Below, piece after piece: positions 1 through 11,475 of a DNA stretch of 64,000 bases. This DNA is from Amoebidium appalachense (Eukaryota > Ichthyosporea), in contig CAVNZM010000017.1 in NCBI GenBank assembly GCA_963693365.1, positions 5,332,001 to 5,396,000 on the forward strand, given 5' to 3'. A program made the translations under genes and the position numbers. The notes below the pieces were generated by a model. It saw only the letters and a list, made by a program, of their open reading frames with translations, was not told where the DNA came from and did not search any database. Position 1 is the first letter of the stretch. Every line of letters starts with the position of its first letter.

Positions 1-20
1 ACTTTACACATTATCCGATG

Positions 21-440
21 CAACACTGTACTTGGATACTCTACTTCCCCAACCGAGCCATGCAGATAGGTCCGGGAGGTCTCCTTCATTGTCGGTGAAC
101 TAAGCCAGGATTCCCCCCCCCCATCTTTTTTCCCCGGATTAAACACCATTGATGCCCCTTTGCACGATCCAACCTGTTCCGCTCTCCCTTATGTTACCTC
201 CCCACCCCATGATAAGCCCGGGTGAGCCCGTATACGTAGTGATCTAAGTCTCTCTCTCCCTTTTTTTTTTTTTTTTTTTTTTTCTCCCCTGTCTATCATT
301 ACGCATCACTCACCCCTGTCTATCATTACGCATCACTCTTTGTTACACTGCTCACTGCACCTGGATACTCTTTACTAACTACATTACCCTACCCCGTGCA
401 GATAAGTCCAGGGGAGCTCCTAGGAGATCTTAGCCAGTAC
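21..440 (+). repeat. Decayed tandem copy of the first kinase exon's acceptor region
   Basis: Positions about 24-112 resemble 352-440. Both carry CACTG(T/C)AC(T/C)TGGATACTC, then a GTGCAG or ATGCAG acceptor, then ATA(A/G)GTCC(A/G)GG. The upstream copy soon meets an in-frame TGA, so it is a broken duplicate of the exon's 5' edge. Between the two lie a T-run and a 26-bp direct repeat (286-337, core GTCTATCATTACGCATCACT twice). Confidence 0.65.
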
Positions 441-630
441 AATGTTGTGTCGTGTGGGTGGGACCGACCCTCCTCTACCGTGCAGTGTGCAACACACAGA
501 CCAACGGGGAGGAAGGTCGTGTTGAAAACGTGCCAGAGAACAGAGGCACAAATACAGGTATGAGTGTGTACCCTCTGCACACACTCACACTAACACATGC
601 ACACATGCATGCACAAAGCCTGAACACGTG

Positions 631-688
<58 letters not shown>

Positions 689-800
689 GCATGCACGCAT
701 GCACGCATGCAAAGCTTGAACACGTGCATGCGTATACTCAGACACACATACAGGCGCGCGCGTACACATACACACACACACGAACACGCACACCGTTGAC

Positions 801-834
<34 letters not shown>

Positions 835-981
835 AGCAGCAGGCATATTGTGAACTCTTGCCTCTGTTTCACATCCCGACCCTCCTCTCACTGTCACATT
901 CATTCATGCACGGTCTGCCCCGTCCTTCATACACAGACCTTGCTATTAGTGTGCCTGCACTGTGCGTGCATATGGAAATGT

Positions 982-1015
<34 letters not shown>

Positions 1016-1722
1016 CCTCCCTCCTCTTGGCACTAATGGCATCACTTTTCTTTCCAGGGATTTGTTCGTTTCATGCCCCTTTGTTTGTTTTCTTTTGTTT
1101 TCTTCCTTCTTTTTTCTAACTCTCATCCCCCCTCCCCCCAACCCCCCCCACCCCCCCCCCCCCAAAAAAAAAAAAAAAATAATAATAAAAAAAAAAAATT
1201 ACAGCTTCGTCTCCAGCAACACAAAAGCATAGCCAAGGTCTTGGCCGTCATCGAGCTGCCGCAAACTTCGGAGGGGGTGGTCCTTCTGCAGGAATTCTAC
1301 CCTGGGGGGGAACTAATGAACGAAATTTCGGAGGGGGGATGGACGAATTCGAGTCTCTAAGGCTTTTCAGGCAGCTTGTGTCTGCCGTGTGTTATATGCA
1401 CGGAGAGGGGGTCGTACACCGGGATCTTAAGCTGGAGAACGTGGTCTTAGACGAGGGCAAAAATCTGCGGGTGATTGATTTCGGAACGGCGAAGGTTCTG
1501 CGCGACCCCGAGAGGCTGGGTGATGGTGAGTTTAACATTTCAAACCCTGTCCCACTCTATCCATCAATAGAAAACTAGGTGGTTAAGAAAGGAAGAAAAA
1601 GATTAACATGGAAAATGAAGCAATGATGGGGGAAAAAAACGAAGATAGATATTTGATATCGATATAATGAATATATGATCAACGATTGCAAGAGGCCGGG
1701 AGGAGAGGGGGGAGGAAGGGGG

Positions 1723-1781
<59 letters not shown>

Positions 1782-2177
1782 GGGGGGGGGGGGGGGGGGG
1801 AGGGGGAGGAAATTACGTGGCGAAAGAACATCAGCCTCGATTCAAAAGCTCTGATTGCTGAAATAAATCACATGTTGGGTATACCGGAACATATGAAAAG
1901 TTGAAGAAAAAAGGGAAGAAGAAGGAACTCTAAAATGAGACGGTATGATGATATTAGTGGTTGTCCTCCTTGCCTATCATCAACAGTGTTCGCTATCTTG
2001 CTGTATGTCCCTCCAACATCTATCTTACCTAACACTTGTCTGATTTCTCCCTCTCCCACCCCCTCCCCCCACCCCTCCCCATCAATACAATACAACACAC
2101 ACACACACTCACTCACTCACTCACTCACTCACTCACTCGCGCACAGGCACACGCACACACACATACACACACACGTA

Positions 2178-2262
<85 letters not shown>

Positions 2263-2987
2263 ACACACACACGTACACACACACGTACACACAGGCATAT
2301 CCGTGGGCACCATCTCCTACATGGCCCCTGAGCTCCTCGCACCCATCCCCCCCCGCATCGACTTTGCTGCCTGTGACGTATGGTCGTGCGGCATTATTTT
2401 ATTCTGCATGCTGATTGGTCAATTTCCCTGGTATGCCCCCCCCCCCCCCCCCCCCCCCTCCCTCCCCCACCCCCCCCTGGCAAAAAAAAAAAAAAAAAAA
2501 AAAAAAAAGAAAGAAAGAAAGAAAAAAACCAAAATAACCTCCTCCCTCTCTTCCAGCTATTATAGAACACGCACAATCCGCCCGGGAAACAAGGAAGGCG
2601 CATGTGTTTTCTACAAACACATGTCATGCTTTTAATGGGGAAGGAAGGAAAAGGGGTAGGGGAAAGGGGGTTAGCGAATGGAGCAAGGGAGTAGTTACGT
2701 AAAGTGTTTTGTTGAGGGGGGGGGGGGGGGGGGGGCAGGTATAGAAAATAGTTGAGAAACATGACACCGGGACTCATTTCCCCCCCTTGCAGGGCACATG
2801 CCACAGAGATGGACCATCGGTTTCGGGCCTACAGTCGAGCCGGGCCGACCCGAAACCTGCCCCGAGGGTGGGAAGGTCTGAGCCCTCGCATGCGGCACCT
2901 GCTGGGGAATATGTTGGCGGTAGACCCAGAGGCAAGATGGACTATGGACAGGTAGGCGCATGCACACATGCACATGCACGCACACGT

Positions 2988-3025
<38 letters not shown>

Positions 3026-3391
3026 ACACACACACAAGAGAGAGAGAGAAAGAGAGAGAGAAGGGGTTGGAGGGGAGGGAGAGGCACACACAGACACAAT
3101 GTTTACACTCACGCACACAAGCACATATGTAGACTTCCTACTGTGCACACTCATGCACACACGGACACACACGCACACACACACGTGCATCCACGGAGGT
3201 CCACCTTTCCCTTTCCGCAGTTACGAACAATAAAACAATGAAGAAAAGAAGAGGACCTCACCACCACCTATTCCAACAACCAAACATTCATGAGTTCGTG
3301 CTAACTCCTTACTCACTCACGATGATATTGATCCCCAACACACGCACACGCACACGCACATACCCACGCACACGCGCACGCACACACACAC

Positions 3392-3446
<55 letters not shown>

Positions 3447-3665
3447 GTACGATCATACCTCGGCACGGACCGATCAGAACAACAAGACGACTCAGCGGGT
3501 GTGCAGTCGGCGGCGGCGGCGGCCCAAATTCCCCAAATTTCCCAAATTTCAGCCGGGCAGAGAATTTTCAATCGGCAGATGAGTGGGTGCCACCAAGACA
3601 AAGATCAGGAGGGTGGACTCCCAAGTGTCCAATCGTGGAAACAGCATGAATCGGTAGCCGCATAG
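402..3665 (+). CDS. Ser/Thr protein kinase, 5'-partial, five exons
   Basis: Exons: 402-557, 1205-1525, 2295-2430, 2793-2951, 3446-3665 (stop TAG 3663-3665). Phases agree at all four junctions. About 330 residues cover a kinase domain. The N-lobe has VVLK (beta-3 lysine) after a poorly conserved glycine loop ([11 protein letters not shown]). Exon 2 carries HRDLKLEN (catalytic loop) and DFGTAK (magnesium loop). Exon 3 carries [10 protein letters not shown] (activation segment and APE) and [19 protein letters not shown]. Exon 4 ends in [12 protein letters not shown], and exon 5 supplies the last helix (RVRSYL) plus a 60-residue Gln/Ser/Ala-rich tail. DLKLEN and GTxxYMAPE indicate Ser/Thr specificity; I cannot name a subfamily. 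Exon 2 changes frame at the six-G run 1333-1338, where one base appears to be missing between MNEISEGG and [10 protein letters not shown]. The first exon(s) lie upstream of the window. Introns hold (CA)n, poly(G) and poly(C). Confidence 0.88.
1726..1780 (+). repeat. Poly(G) tract, 55 bp, in kinase intron 2
   Basis: An uninterrupted G run, followed after one A by 19 more G. It is G-quadruplex-prone and a likely place for assembly length error. Confidence 0.9.
2177..2261 (+). repeat. (CA)n microsatellite before kinase exon 3
   Basis: A near-pure CA tract that continues through CACACGTACA repeats directly into the acceptor ACACACAG of exon 3 at 2295. Confidence 0.9.
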
Positions 3666-3933
3666 AGCAAACGCCTAAAAATTTCACCGTAAATCGGTCA
3701 ATCGATAACGATGGCATTGGCAAAAATTTTAAATTGATTCCGGTAAAATCGACAAAACGTTTGAAACGCGAGAGGTATATATGACGAGTGGATGTGCAGG
3801 GACGTTTTGTCATGCGCCCCTACGCATTAATACCTGTTGTAATTATTAACACCATATTTCGGCCACCGTGAAACGTACTGGCTGTGTTGCTGGTGGTTTC
3901 GCTGCCCCATGAACACCGGGTGATTGCGGAGAT

Positions 3934-3968
<35 letters not shown>

Positions 3969-4467
3969 TTCCTCCCCTGCAATCATCGAGTCCGTTTTTT
4001 TCTTTTCTTTTATTTTTTGGCCTCTCCCTCCCCCTGCGATCGTCGAGTCCGTGAAAGCATCATTTAGCTGTGTCGATCGGGCGGCAGAAATGGCGCAGAG
4101 GCCAAGCAGCGAGATTTTCGTCTACAAGTCTAGGTTTTGATGCAACACGCTTAGTTGGCACTGTAGTGTGTACCACTTCCTTGTTTTTTGCTTTGAATAT
4201 TTTGATATTCTAGAATGACGATAGAACCGTGGTTTCGCGTTTGAACACGACGGGTTGATGATGCAGTAATATGTTTGTACATATCGTGATGATTCATATT
4301 AGAATTACCGAGAATCGAATGGCCTATAATATTGTATTTGAAATCTTCCGGCCTGATTTTTTTGTAGCCGCGGCCGTGGAAGTTTTTTATTATCTTCTTT
4401 TTTTGCTTAGTCTTCTTTTTCTTAAAAAAAAAAACCCTTTAATATCTGAGTATTTCCTGGTCTTTTC

Positions 4468-4468
<1 letters not shown>

Positions 4469-4536
<68 letters not shown>
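4469..4536 (+). repeat. Poly(C) tract, 68 bp
   Basis: An uninterrupted C run followed by (CA)6, and one of the longest C homopolymers in the window. No SINE-like body is seen directly upstream of it. Confidence 0.95.
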
Positions 4537-4550
<14 letters not shown>

Positions 4551-4588
4551 CAACACGTGCACAACACCGGCACCCCACCCCCTAAACG

Positions 4589-4749
4589 AGGCTAAGGGGT
4601 CGAAACTCAGGATGCAATTGATAACTTGCAATGGGCCGCTCTGAGGATGGGCTCTGCTTATATTGTGTACTGTCTCATGATCGTCATTGCACTTCGTACC
4701 GTGTTCCGCATTCCGAGTGACCCCCCCCCCCCCCCCCCCCCCCCCCCCC
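4589..4749 (+). mobile_element. SINE-like dispersed repeat with poly(C) tail, copy 1
   Basis: The repeat starts with GGCTAAGGGGTCGAAACTCA, then GAGGATGGGCTCTGCTTAT, then CTTCGTACCGTGTTCCGCATT, and ends in a C run of about 29 bp (4721-4749). The same ordered modules recur in reverse orientation at 13418-13605 and in part at 13866-13980 and 51061-51117, always with the C run (G on the other strand) at the same end. The GGTCGAAACTC segment resembles a tRNA-type B box. No coding capacity is present. Calling it a retroposon is inference. Confidence 0.55.
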
Positions 4750-4883
4750 TTCGGATTCACAAAAAAAACACACACGCACAGTATCACCCAACCTTCCCCA
4801 CCTCTGAAACCACCATGGAAGCCCCTCTCTGTGTTGTGTGTGCACTGAGACGACGGCTACTGTAACACCAGTTACCACCCTCC

Positions 4884-4922
<39 letters not shown>

Positions 4923-5109
4923 TTCCCCTCCTCTTCCCCTCCCATTTTCTCTGCACACTCAACAGGTCTTAACCAGCTCTGCACATCGTTAGTCACAATC
5001 TTCTCACATATATGAGAGAATGATCGTATTGGTACGATTTGTCTAATATCTGACGATTCTGCAGCATCCCTAAGACCCCCCTCCCCCTCCCCCCCTCCCC
5101 CCCCCCCCC

Positions 5110-5182
5110 CCCCCACCTCTCTCTCTCTCTCTCTCCCTCTCCCTCTCTCCCTCTCTCCCTCTCTCCCTCTCTCTCTCGCTCT

Positions 5183-5249
<67 letters not shown>

Positions 5250-5250
5250 C

Positions 5251-5291
<41 letters not shown>
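5110..5291 (+). repeat. (CT)n polypyrimidine tract followed by C and T runs
   Basis: A CT-dinucleotide tract with CCCT and GCT interruptions passes into a short C run and a T run of about 32 bp. It is one of few CT microsatellites here; most are CA/GT. Confidence 0.9.
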
Positions 5292-5646
5292 GCGCCTGTT
5301 GTTTTGCTTGTCATTTGTTGTTCTGGTTGATTACCTGTAATCTTCGCTTATTTATGTGTGTGTGTGTGTGTGTGTGTGCATATGTTGTGCGGGGTTGCAC
5401 ATACCGGTGTCTACTTTTCTTCTTACTGTTTTTCTCTCCACACACTTCATCTGTCCACTTCTACATACCCCCTTTCATAGCTATAGACACACTTCACACA
5501 TTGCGTTACGCGCACGCATGCACACACCGCTCTGTTGGCGACAGCTCCCTTGGAACCCATGCGGCATGTTACCCGCCGGCGTAACATAACTCGGACTATC
5601 GGTTTGGCTTTTTTCAAGCCCAAAGCAATGGGTGATACCATATTTC

Positions 5647-6050
5647 TGTTGGAGTGCAGACTTACGCTCACTCCACAATATGTGTATGTTAGCTTTACAA
5701 TTGGTTCCGTGTACATAGACACATGCTGACACTCGATCACCACATGCACATCTGCATAGTTGAGGAATGTTGCCAATTGTGTTTTGACTGCAAACGATTG
5801 GTTCACTGGTCCCAGAGATCTCTAAATGAAAGTAACCAATCCGATTAGCGCCTGGCATCCGGATTACATTCCAGACTGCTGCCCCACGGGTATATAAGCC
5901 ACGTCTCTGCCAGGTGCAGACATGGAGTTAAGTCATGGAGTTAAGTCATGGAGTTCAGTCATGGAGTTAACACACTGAAAGCAGTAAAAAACGGGTCAGC
6001 GCCCAAGCGCGCCACGACGACCCTAGTCACAGCGGACTCTACTTTCAACA
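5647..6050 (+). repeat. Left LTR of the TRIM-like element
   Basis: 404 bp, TGTTGG...TCAACA, with a GGTATATAAG promoter box and four copies of a 13-bp CATGGAGTT(A/C)AGT repeat at 5921-5972. Confidence 0.8.
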
Positions 6051-6065
6051 GGGTTATGGGCCCAG
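6051..6065 (+). promoter_or_regulatory. Primer-binding site matching the tRNA-iMet anticodon arm
   Basis: GGGTTATGGGCCCAG lies directly after the left LTR. Its reverse complement, CTGGGCCCATAACCC, is the conserved anticodon arm of eukaryotic initiator tRNA-Met. This is the half-tRNA priming arrangement known from Drosophila copia and its relatives, rather than the usual tRNA 3' end. Confidence 0.8.
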
Positions 6066-6341
6066 ACACGACACCGCGGCCTCTAACTTCACGTCCCCTA
6101 CGACGCCTTGAACGGAGGAGCCAGAAACCGACTTCTAGGCTGTACCCTACACCCGCGAGCGTATTTCCGTGAAGTAGAGACTTTCGCTTCCACAAACTCC
6201 ATCCGCAGCAGCCTGCGACATCAACGTCAAGTATTCCACTTCATTGGCGGGGCACAGCACCACAGTGGAATGCACACCCCGGTCTACCCTGCAAGCAGCC
6301 ACACTCACTCTCTCTTCTCTACAGTGGTGTGTACACTTCTC

Positions 6342-6355
6342 CAATTGGGTAGGGG
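6342..6355 (+). promoter_or_regulatory. Polypurine tract of the TRIM-like element
   Basis: AATTGGGTAGGGG directly abuts the right LTR. A near-identical AATTGAGTAGGGG precedes another TGTTGGAGT start at about 7855, which links the two elements. Confidence 0.6.
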
Positions 6356-6811
6356 TGTTGGAGTGCAGACTTACGCTCACTCCACAATATGTGTATGTTA
6401 GCTTTACAATTGGTTCCGTGTACACAGACACACGCTGACACTCGATCACCACATGCACATCTGCATAGTTGAGGAATGTTGCCAATTGTGTTTTGACTGC
6501 AAACGATTGGTTCACTGGTCCCAGAGATCTCTAAATGAAAGTAACCAATCCGATTAGCACCTGGCATCCGGATTACATTCCAGACTGCTGCCCCACGGGT
6601 ATATAAGCCACGTCTCTGCCAGGTGCAGACATGGAGTTCAGACATGGAGTTCAGACATGGAGTTCAGACATGGAGTTCAGTCATGGAGTTCAGTCATGGA
6701 GTTCAGTCATGGAGTTCAGTCATGGAGTTAACACACTGAAAGCAGTAAAAAACGGGTCAGCGCCCAAGCGCGCCACGACGACCCTAGTCACAGCGGACTC
6801 TACTTCCAACA
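6356..6811 (+). repeat. Right LTR of the TRIM-like element
   Basis: 456 bp, TGTTGG...CCAACA. It is nearly identical to the left LTR outside the repeat array, where it has eight 13-bp units (6630-6733) instead of four. High LTR identity suggests recent insertion. Confidence 0.8.
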
Positions 6812-7665
6812 GTCCTACCCTGCTCATCGGGCACACTCTTACCTGGCTGGAGGACGGGTCTCTGCGTCTGGGCCATCGTCAACACATCATCGACTTGGCT
6901 GCCCGTTTTCGTCTCACCCACATGTCCGGCACCAAGACCCCCATCGTCCCGGGCCAGGCCAGTGAAAGCAACAAGACCCCAGCCTACAGCAAGAAGGAGG
7001 ACTATGCCAGCCTGGTCGGTGCCCTGCTGTGGATTGCGCGTACCACCCGCCCCGACATTTCCCAGGCTCTGGGAGTCCTTACTCGACACATTCATGCGCC
7101 CACCGTCACCCACTGGACTATGGCTACCAGAGTTGTAAGCTACCTGCTGGCCACCATCGACCTGGGTATTGTCTACCGTCCCGGCCCCCCCAACCTTGTT
7201 GGCTACTCCGACTCCGACTACGCCGAGGACCGCGACACCCGGCGCTCCACCACGGGCTATGTCTTCTTCATAAACTCCTCCCCTGTGTCCTGGGTGTCTC
7301 GGCTCCAGTCCATCACCACCCACAGCTCCACTGAGGCTGAATTTGTGGCCATGTCTGCTGCTACGAACGAGGCCCTATGGCTCAACTATGTGATGGACGA
7401 CCTGGGCCTTAATCCTATCAATGAGCCCACCCCGGTGCCCATCCATGGGGACAATGAGTCTGCCCGGGCCCTGCTGGACACCCTGGGGGTTAAGCCCAAG
7501 ACCAAGCACATCGACGTCCGCTACTGCTCCGTCAAGGAACATCACCTGCTGGGCAACATCACTGTGGTCCCGGTGGCTTCTGCTGACAACAAGGCCGACA
7601 TGTTCACCAAGGCCCTGTCTGCCTCTTTCTTCACCAAGGCCGTGGGGATGCTCAACATGTGCTGA
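6812..7665 (+). pseudogene. Ty1/copia pol 3' fragment (RT end plus RNase H)
   Basis: About 280 residues are open to TGA 7663-7665 and correspond to the C-terminal end of a copia polyprotein. The fragment enters near the RT thumb (HRQHIIDLAARF), then shows SLVGALLWIARTTRPDI and all RNase H landmarks: YSDSDYAED, TTHSSTEAEFVAMS, IHGDNESA and KADMFTKAL. GAG, protease, integrase and the RT active site are absent, and the frame runs back into LTR sequence without its own start. The reading frame is intact, so truncation was recent or the tail is under-mutated. It abuts the TRIM right LTR at 6812, is followed by a polypurine tract (about 7698-7712), and cannot act alone. Confidence 0.9.
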
Positions 7666-7697
7666 GCACCCGTCATCAACCAACTGCGCCCTCATAC

Positions 7698-8480
7698 TTC
7701 AGGGGGGGGGAGAGAGTTGCATCCGACTGTGCAACTACGTGTACCATACTAAAATTGAGTAGGGGAATCTTTATTGTCTGTATTTTGTGCACCTGAAGCA
7801 CTCGAGCTCAGTTGCATTAATTCATACCACAATTATCCAATTGAGTAGGGGTGTTGGAGTACACTGGTACTCCCGGCTAGCAATGTCTGTTAGAGAAAGT
7901 TTCTGAGCAATTGAATAACTGTTTCAACACTCACTCGAGTGCATAGAGCTTTTGTTTACGGTCATATTCATATATGGTAGTTATATGTTTGAGCCAAAAC
8001 TGTACCAATGACGAGCTTCACTAGCAACGTGCTAATTGTGCTCATTAATTAATATTCCCGGTTCAGATGATGTCATGTCTATATTTGCCACAGGATTCTA
8101 TTCTTAGAGTGGTAGTGTGCTTTATTCCCGGATATTCTCAGAATATTTTTAGTTGTGTGAAGCAAGATTTACGTTTAACTGCAATTGGTGTGTTAAACAC
8201 GTTTATTTGTGTGCTTTAGTGCAAGTTAACTAGCCACTCAACGTGCACAGTTAACTTTTATATCTTTAACGACTTGTTTTCATTGTGCTCTCTTTTCGGC
8301 CATGCTGTACATGGCCCACCACCAGGGTGCACACGAGGCCACCATGAGGTGGCCAACGACTATATAAAGCAGTGCCTCCCATGTCACAAACATGGGAAGC
8401 AGAACGTTTGATTTACACTTTTCTACTGTCGTTTCCAGTGCACAAAACACATAGACTAGTTACCCATCATACACGACACT
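7698..8480 (+). mobile_element. LTR-like segment between pol end and gag start
   Basis: After pol come a polypurine run (TTCAGGGGGGGGAGAGA) and then a second AATTGAGTAGGGG directly before TGTTGGAGTACACTGG (about 7855). A TATATAAAG box lies at about 8361. A gag-like ATG follows at 8481. This order is expected of an LTR shared between two tandem copies. Ends are uncertain: either TGCATCC (about 7720) to AGTGCA (about 8443), or a start at about 7855. No primer-binding site is evident. Confidence 0.45.
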
Positions 8481-8627
8481 ATGTCTGACAACTTACAGTT
8501 GCAGCAACTAGTCCAACTACTGGAGCAGAGGTTGGCCTCACAAGATGCAATCATTTCTGACTTACAGAAGGAACAACGTGCACTAGAACTAGCTTCTATG
8601 AACACAATGTCCAACATGGGGGTGTAG
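8481..8627 (+). pseudogene. Short gag-like N-terminal fragment, stop-truncated
   Basis: ATG to TAG, 48 residues beginning MSDNLQLQQLVQLLEQRL. It is Gln/Leu/Glu-rich, with heptad spacing of a coiled coil, typical of the N-terminus of copia GAG proteins. It sits about 110 bp after a TATATAAAG box, where GAG should start, and ends at a TAG, after which no homologous frame resumes. Position is the main support; the residues alone do not prove a family. Confidence 0.4.
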
Positions 8628-9915
8628 TGCAATAAGTCTTAAAGGCCCGAAGCAGAGAGATTTTGGAGGGATTGAGGAAAAGGTTAAGCCTGAGGTCAGG
8701 GGGGTGGGGGAGTGAGAAGTGGTGACGGAACAGTGGGTGATTGGGTGCACTGTGTTGTAGGCGTTGAACTACATGTGAAAGTAAAAGCAAAGTGCGAGTG
8801 TGTGCATGCGATGTGTGGGCTGTGTGAGTGCAAAGATACAATCAAATAACCGATGGGGGAAGGGGGCACCACTACCAACTACTACTTATTAACCTCTCCA
8901 TACTGAAAAGAAACTAAAGGTTTAAGGACGCATCTCCACCACATTTAACGCAAGCACCCGCATACACAAACCGTTAGTGCAATATGTCTGCTCCACAGGC
9001 CGTGAAAAACGGTCTCTGGCTGATAGTATCGTAGGTTTCCCCAGTGGTTTACTAGCACGGCGGTCTCTTCACACAGCAAAAAATAGTGCGAATCCGGCTC
9101 CCGATGATCCCCGATCACGAATTAAGCCAGCTATTCTGATTGGTAGACTGTAATGAGGTCTAATTTTATTCCCGATTTCGTCCGGAATGCTTCCCGACTA
9201 CGCAAATTTGACCCGGCCCGAATCAATGTGATGCCATGTGCGGCCTAACGGTCACACCAAACAAGAAAAAGACTTGCAAACGTATCGGTCAAGTCGCACC
9301 ACTCGCGCGCATTTAGTAGCAAAGATTCCTAGACAGCAGCTGGTCGTCAAAGACAACCGTTGGCAAGTTTTGGTGTAAAGAAACAGGCGACTCTAAACTA
9401 GCTTGCACGCATTTGCTTTTGTCTTGTGTTTGGTGAGATTGCTGCGGCTCCATCTACAACTTGCATACACAGCAGTGGGCCGTGGCCCAAGACTGCGTAG
9501 AATAGTAGTTGGTGTTTTAAGCATATTGTTTTTGGGCAGGCAGGAGTTTGAGTCTGGAAAACCGGAGCTATGCGCCACAGGTAAGGTGATTTTTTTTTTA
9601 TAACCTCGTCTTCACGAACCCTCTGACTTACATACTAGGCTTTTTGTCTCGTGAGGTCACACGGCAAGAAGGATACAACCTAAAACTTGTAAGCGCTTCT
9701 GTGCTTGCCTTGGTCGAAATTGGGCGTCCACGTCCAGCCGTGCATAGGCATCTGTATATCCTCGAGCCTTTGTTGCTCTGTTATTAGTTTAATAATATAC
9801 TTCTTGCAATCTATGCTGCATCAGTGTTACAGAGAAGGCCACGTTGTGTTGCCTCCTTTTTGGCGGTATATAACACCGTACCCCTAGGTTCTAAAAGTCT
9901 CTTCCCCATCGCAGG

Positions 9916-9982
9916 TCCTTGAACCTGCTACTGTGACTGCCAAGTTCGGGTTTTGTGAGCGGCTCTAACCAGGCTCTAACAG
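9916..9982 (+). other. Possible noncoding spliced exon
   Basis: The segment is preceded by CCCCATCGCAG and followed by CAG|GTAAGCC. A strong donor ACAG|GTAAGG also lies upstream at about 9581. All frames across the pair meet stops, so any transcript would be noncoding or UTR. Chance occurrence is possible. Confidence 0.2.
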
Positions 9983-10479
9983 GTAAGCCAAGGCATCAGC
10001 ATGGTGAAGTATAGGGGCAAGATGGATGTTGTGTAGTTGACTGTATCGTTCCACACCTACTGGTACTCAAATTAAAGAGTTGAAACACAGCCCATTACCT
10101 GCGTTAGAATAAGGGTTAACACACGTGCACATAGGTGTGCAGGTGAACGGTTTGCTAACCTAGCAATATACTTCTATGGCTCCCCACGACTACTTAGCTA
10201 TAGCCTCTTCATGCTTGCAACCTGGTGTTGCTCATACTAGGGTTCTGTGTTTATATTGTGAGTGCTTTCTACCCAGCTGAATAGCCGTTGTTGGGCTGTT
10301 CCAGGCTCGGCATCACACCTTGCATCACACTGTGTGTGATGACGAAGAACATGACTTGACACCACACTGTGTGTGGTACGAGTAACAAATTAAAGGCGCG
10401 AGCTAGTCACGGTGTACTTCAGCATTCTTGCGGTTGTCTTCTTTTGTATTTAACTTTGGGTTAAGTTCCAGTATCGAAA

Positions 10480-10700
10480 GGGCGGGAAGTAGGTAAGAAA
10501 GGTCGGGAAGGAATCGGGGTGTCCCGGTCACGGGCGTGATCGGGTTTTTTTTTGCGAATCAGGGTGTGATCGGTATCAAAAAATCGGGGTGTAATCAGGC
10601 TAATTTCATCCCGATCACGTCGCTAATTACGAATCGGGTTTCCCGATTTTGCCCCGATTCTCATATGGTGATCAGGGTTTAATCGGGACACAGATTCGCA
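10480..10700. repeat. CCCGAT/ATCGGG-rich foldback-like segment
   Basis: ATCGGG(T/G) and CCCGAT(C/T) words alternate about ten times in 200 bp (for example CCCGATCACG, ATCGGGTTTCCCGATTTT), which could fold back. A related, weaker cluster lies at 9095-9225 (CCCGATGATCCCCGATCACG). It may be a decayed inverted-repeat element; no clear termini were found. Confidence 0.35.
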
Positions 10701-11058
10701 TCTTTTTTCGCTGTGTCAATAGCGTGGTAACCGGTTCCTGATGTTTCCTAGACGGTGGTGCCCTAGTGGGTCACACCCTGGGTGCCGTAGCTGTGTGGGC
10801 CGGTGTATTGTGTTTCCCTTTGTTCCGTTAGCCACCCAGGCCTCCTTTTCTTCCACACTCCTCACCCACCTATCCACTTCTCGTCACCCTGCACAACTCT
10901 TTACCATCATTGACTTCCTTCTTAACACGGGTGATTTTTCTCACTCCCCAACTTTGTTTCCAATACCTTGCGCGCTCACGTCACACACGTAATACAACCA
11001 CCCTCTCAACCTGGTTAATTGGCTCCTTTTCTTTCTTGCTTTTCTTTCTTTCTTTCTT

Positions 11059-11096
<38 letters not shown>

Positions 11097-11285
11097 AGCT
11101 GTCTTAGATATACTGTCTGTAAGGTGTGTGGCTTTAGCGGCCGTGGCCGTGTAGTAGGTACCATCAATAAGGGGTGTTTCCGGATTGGCCGGAGGGAGCG
11201 GCCAATAAAGTGCAATGATCCCTGTGTACAAAGCATTCGGCACTACGGTAAACTACGGTACTACCAATTAGCTGGAATTCCCCTT

Positions 11286-11318
<33 letters not shown>

Positions 11319-11358
11319 CCCTTTGTGGTTTGCTCAATGGGACATTCAGATATCAACT

Positions 11359-11414
<56 letters not shown>

Positions 11415-11442
11415 CGTGCGTGTGTGTGTGTGCGTGCGTGTG

Positions 11443-11475
<33 letters not shown>

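Larger units (their letters stand above)
3666..5646. other. Non-genic stretch after the kinase gene
   Basis: I see no gene here. It holds a T run (3936-3967) and a short duplicated segment (ATCGAGTCCG at about 3984 and its GTCGAGTCCG variant at about 4041). It also has a 68-bp C run (4469-4536), a SINE-like copy (4589-4749), a second C-rich block (4884-4922), a (CT)n tract running into a T run (5110-5291), and a short (GT)n (5355-5378). Confidence 0.7.
5647..6811 (+). mobile_element. Miniature LTR retrotransposon (TRIM-like), LTR-305 bp-LTR
   Basis: Two direct LTRs (5647-6050, 404 bp; 6356-6811, 456 bp) begin TGTTGGAGTGCAG and end in (T/C)CAACA, giving 5'-TG...CA-3' with short inverted ends. 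The 305-bp interior starts with a primer-binding site and ends in a polypurine tract; it has no gag-pol, so the element is non-autonomous. The LTRs differ mainly by four extra copies of a 13-bp repeat in the right one. Each LTR has a GGTATATAAG box (about 5889-5898 and 6599-6608). The five bases on either side (ATTTC and GTCCT) do not match, so the right flank, which is copia pol, was probably joined by later recombination or deletion. Confidence 0.8.

Noticed and set aside
3221-3233. Short final kinase exon after TTTCCGCAG at 3220, ending SYEQ-TAA
   Set aside because: It is phase-compatible but cuts off the last kinase helix. The acceptor at 3445 gives MDRVRSYLG, which fits the family.
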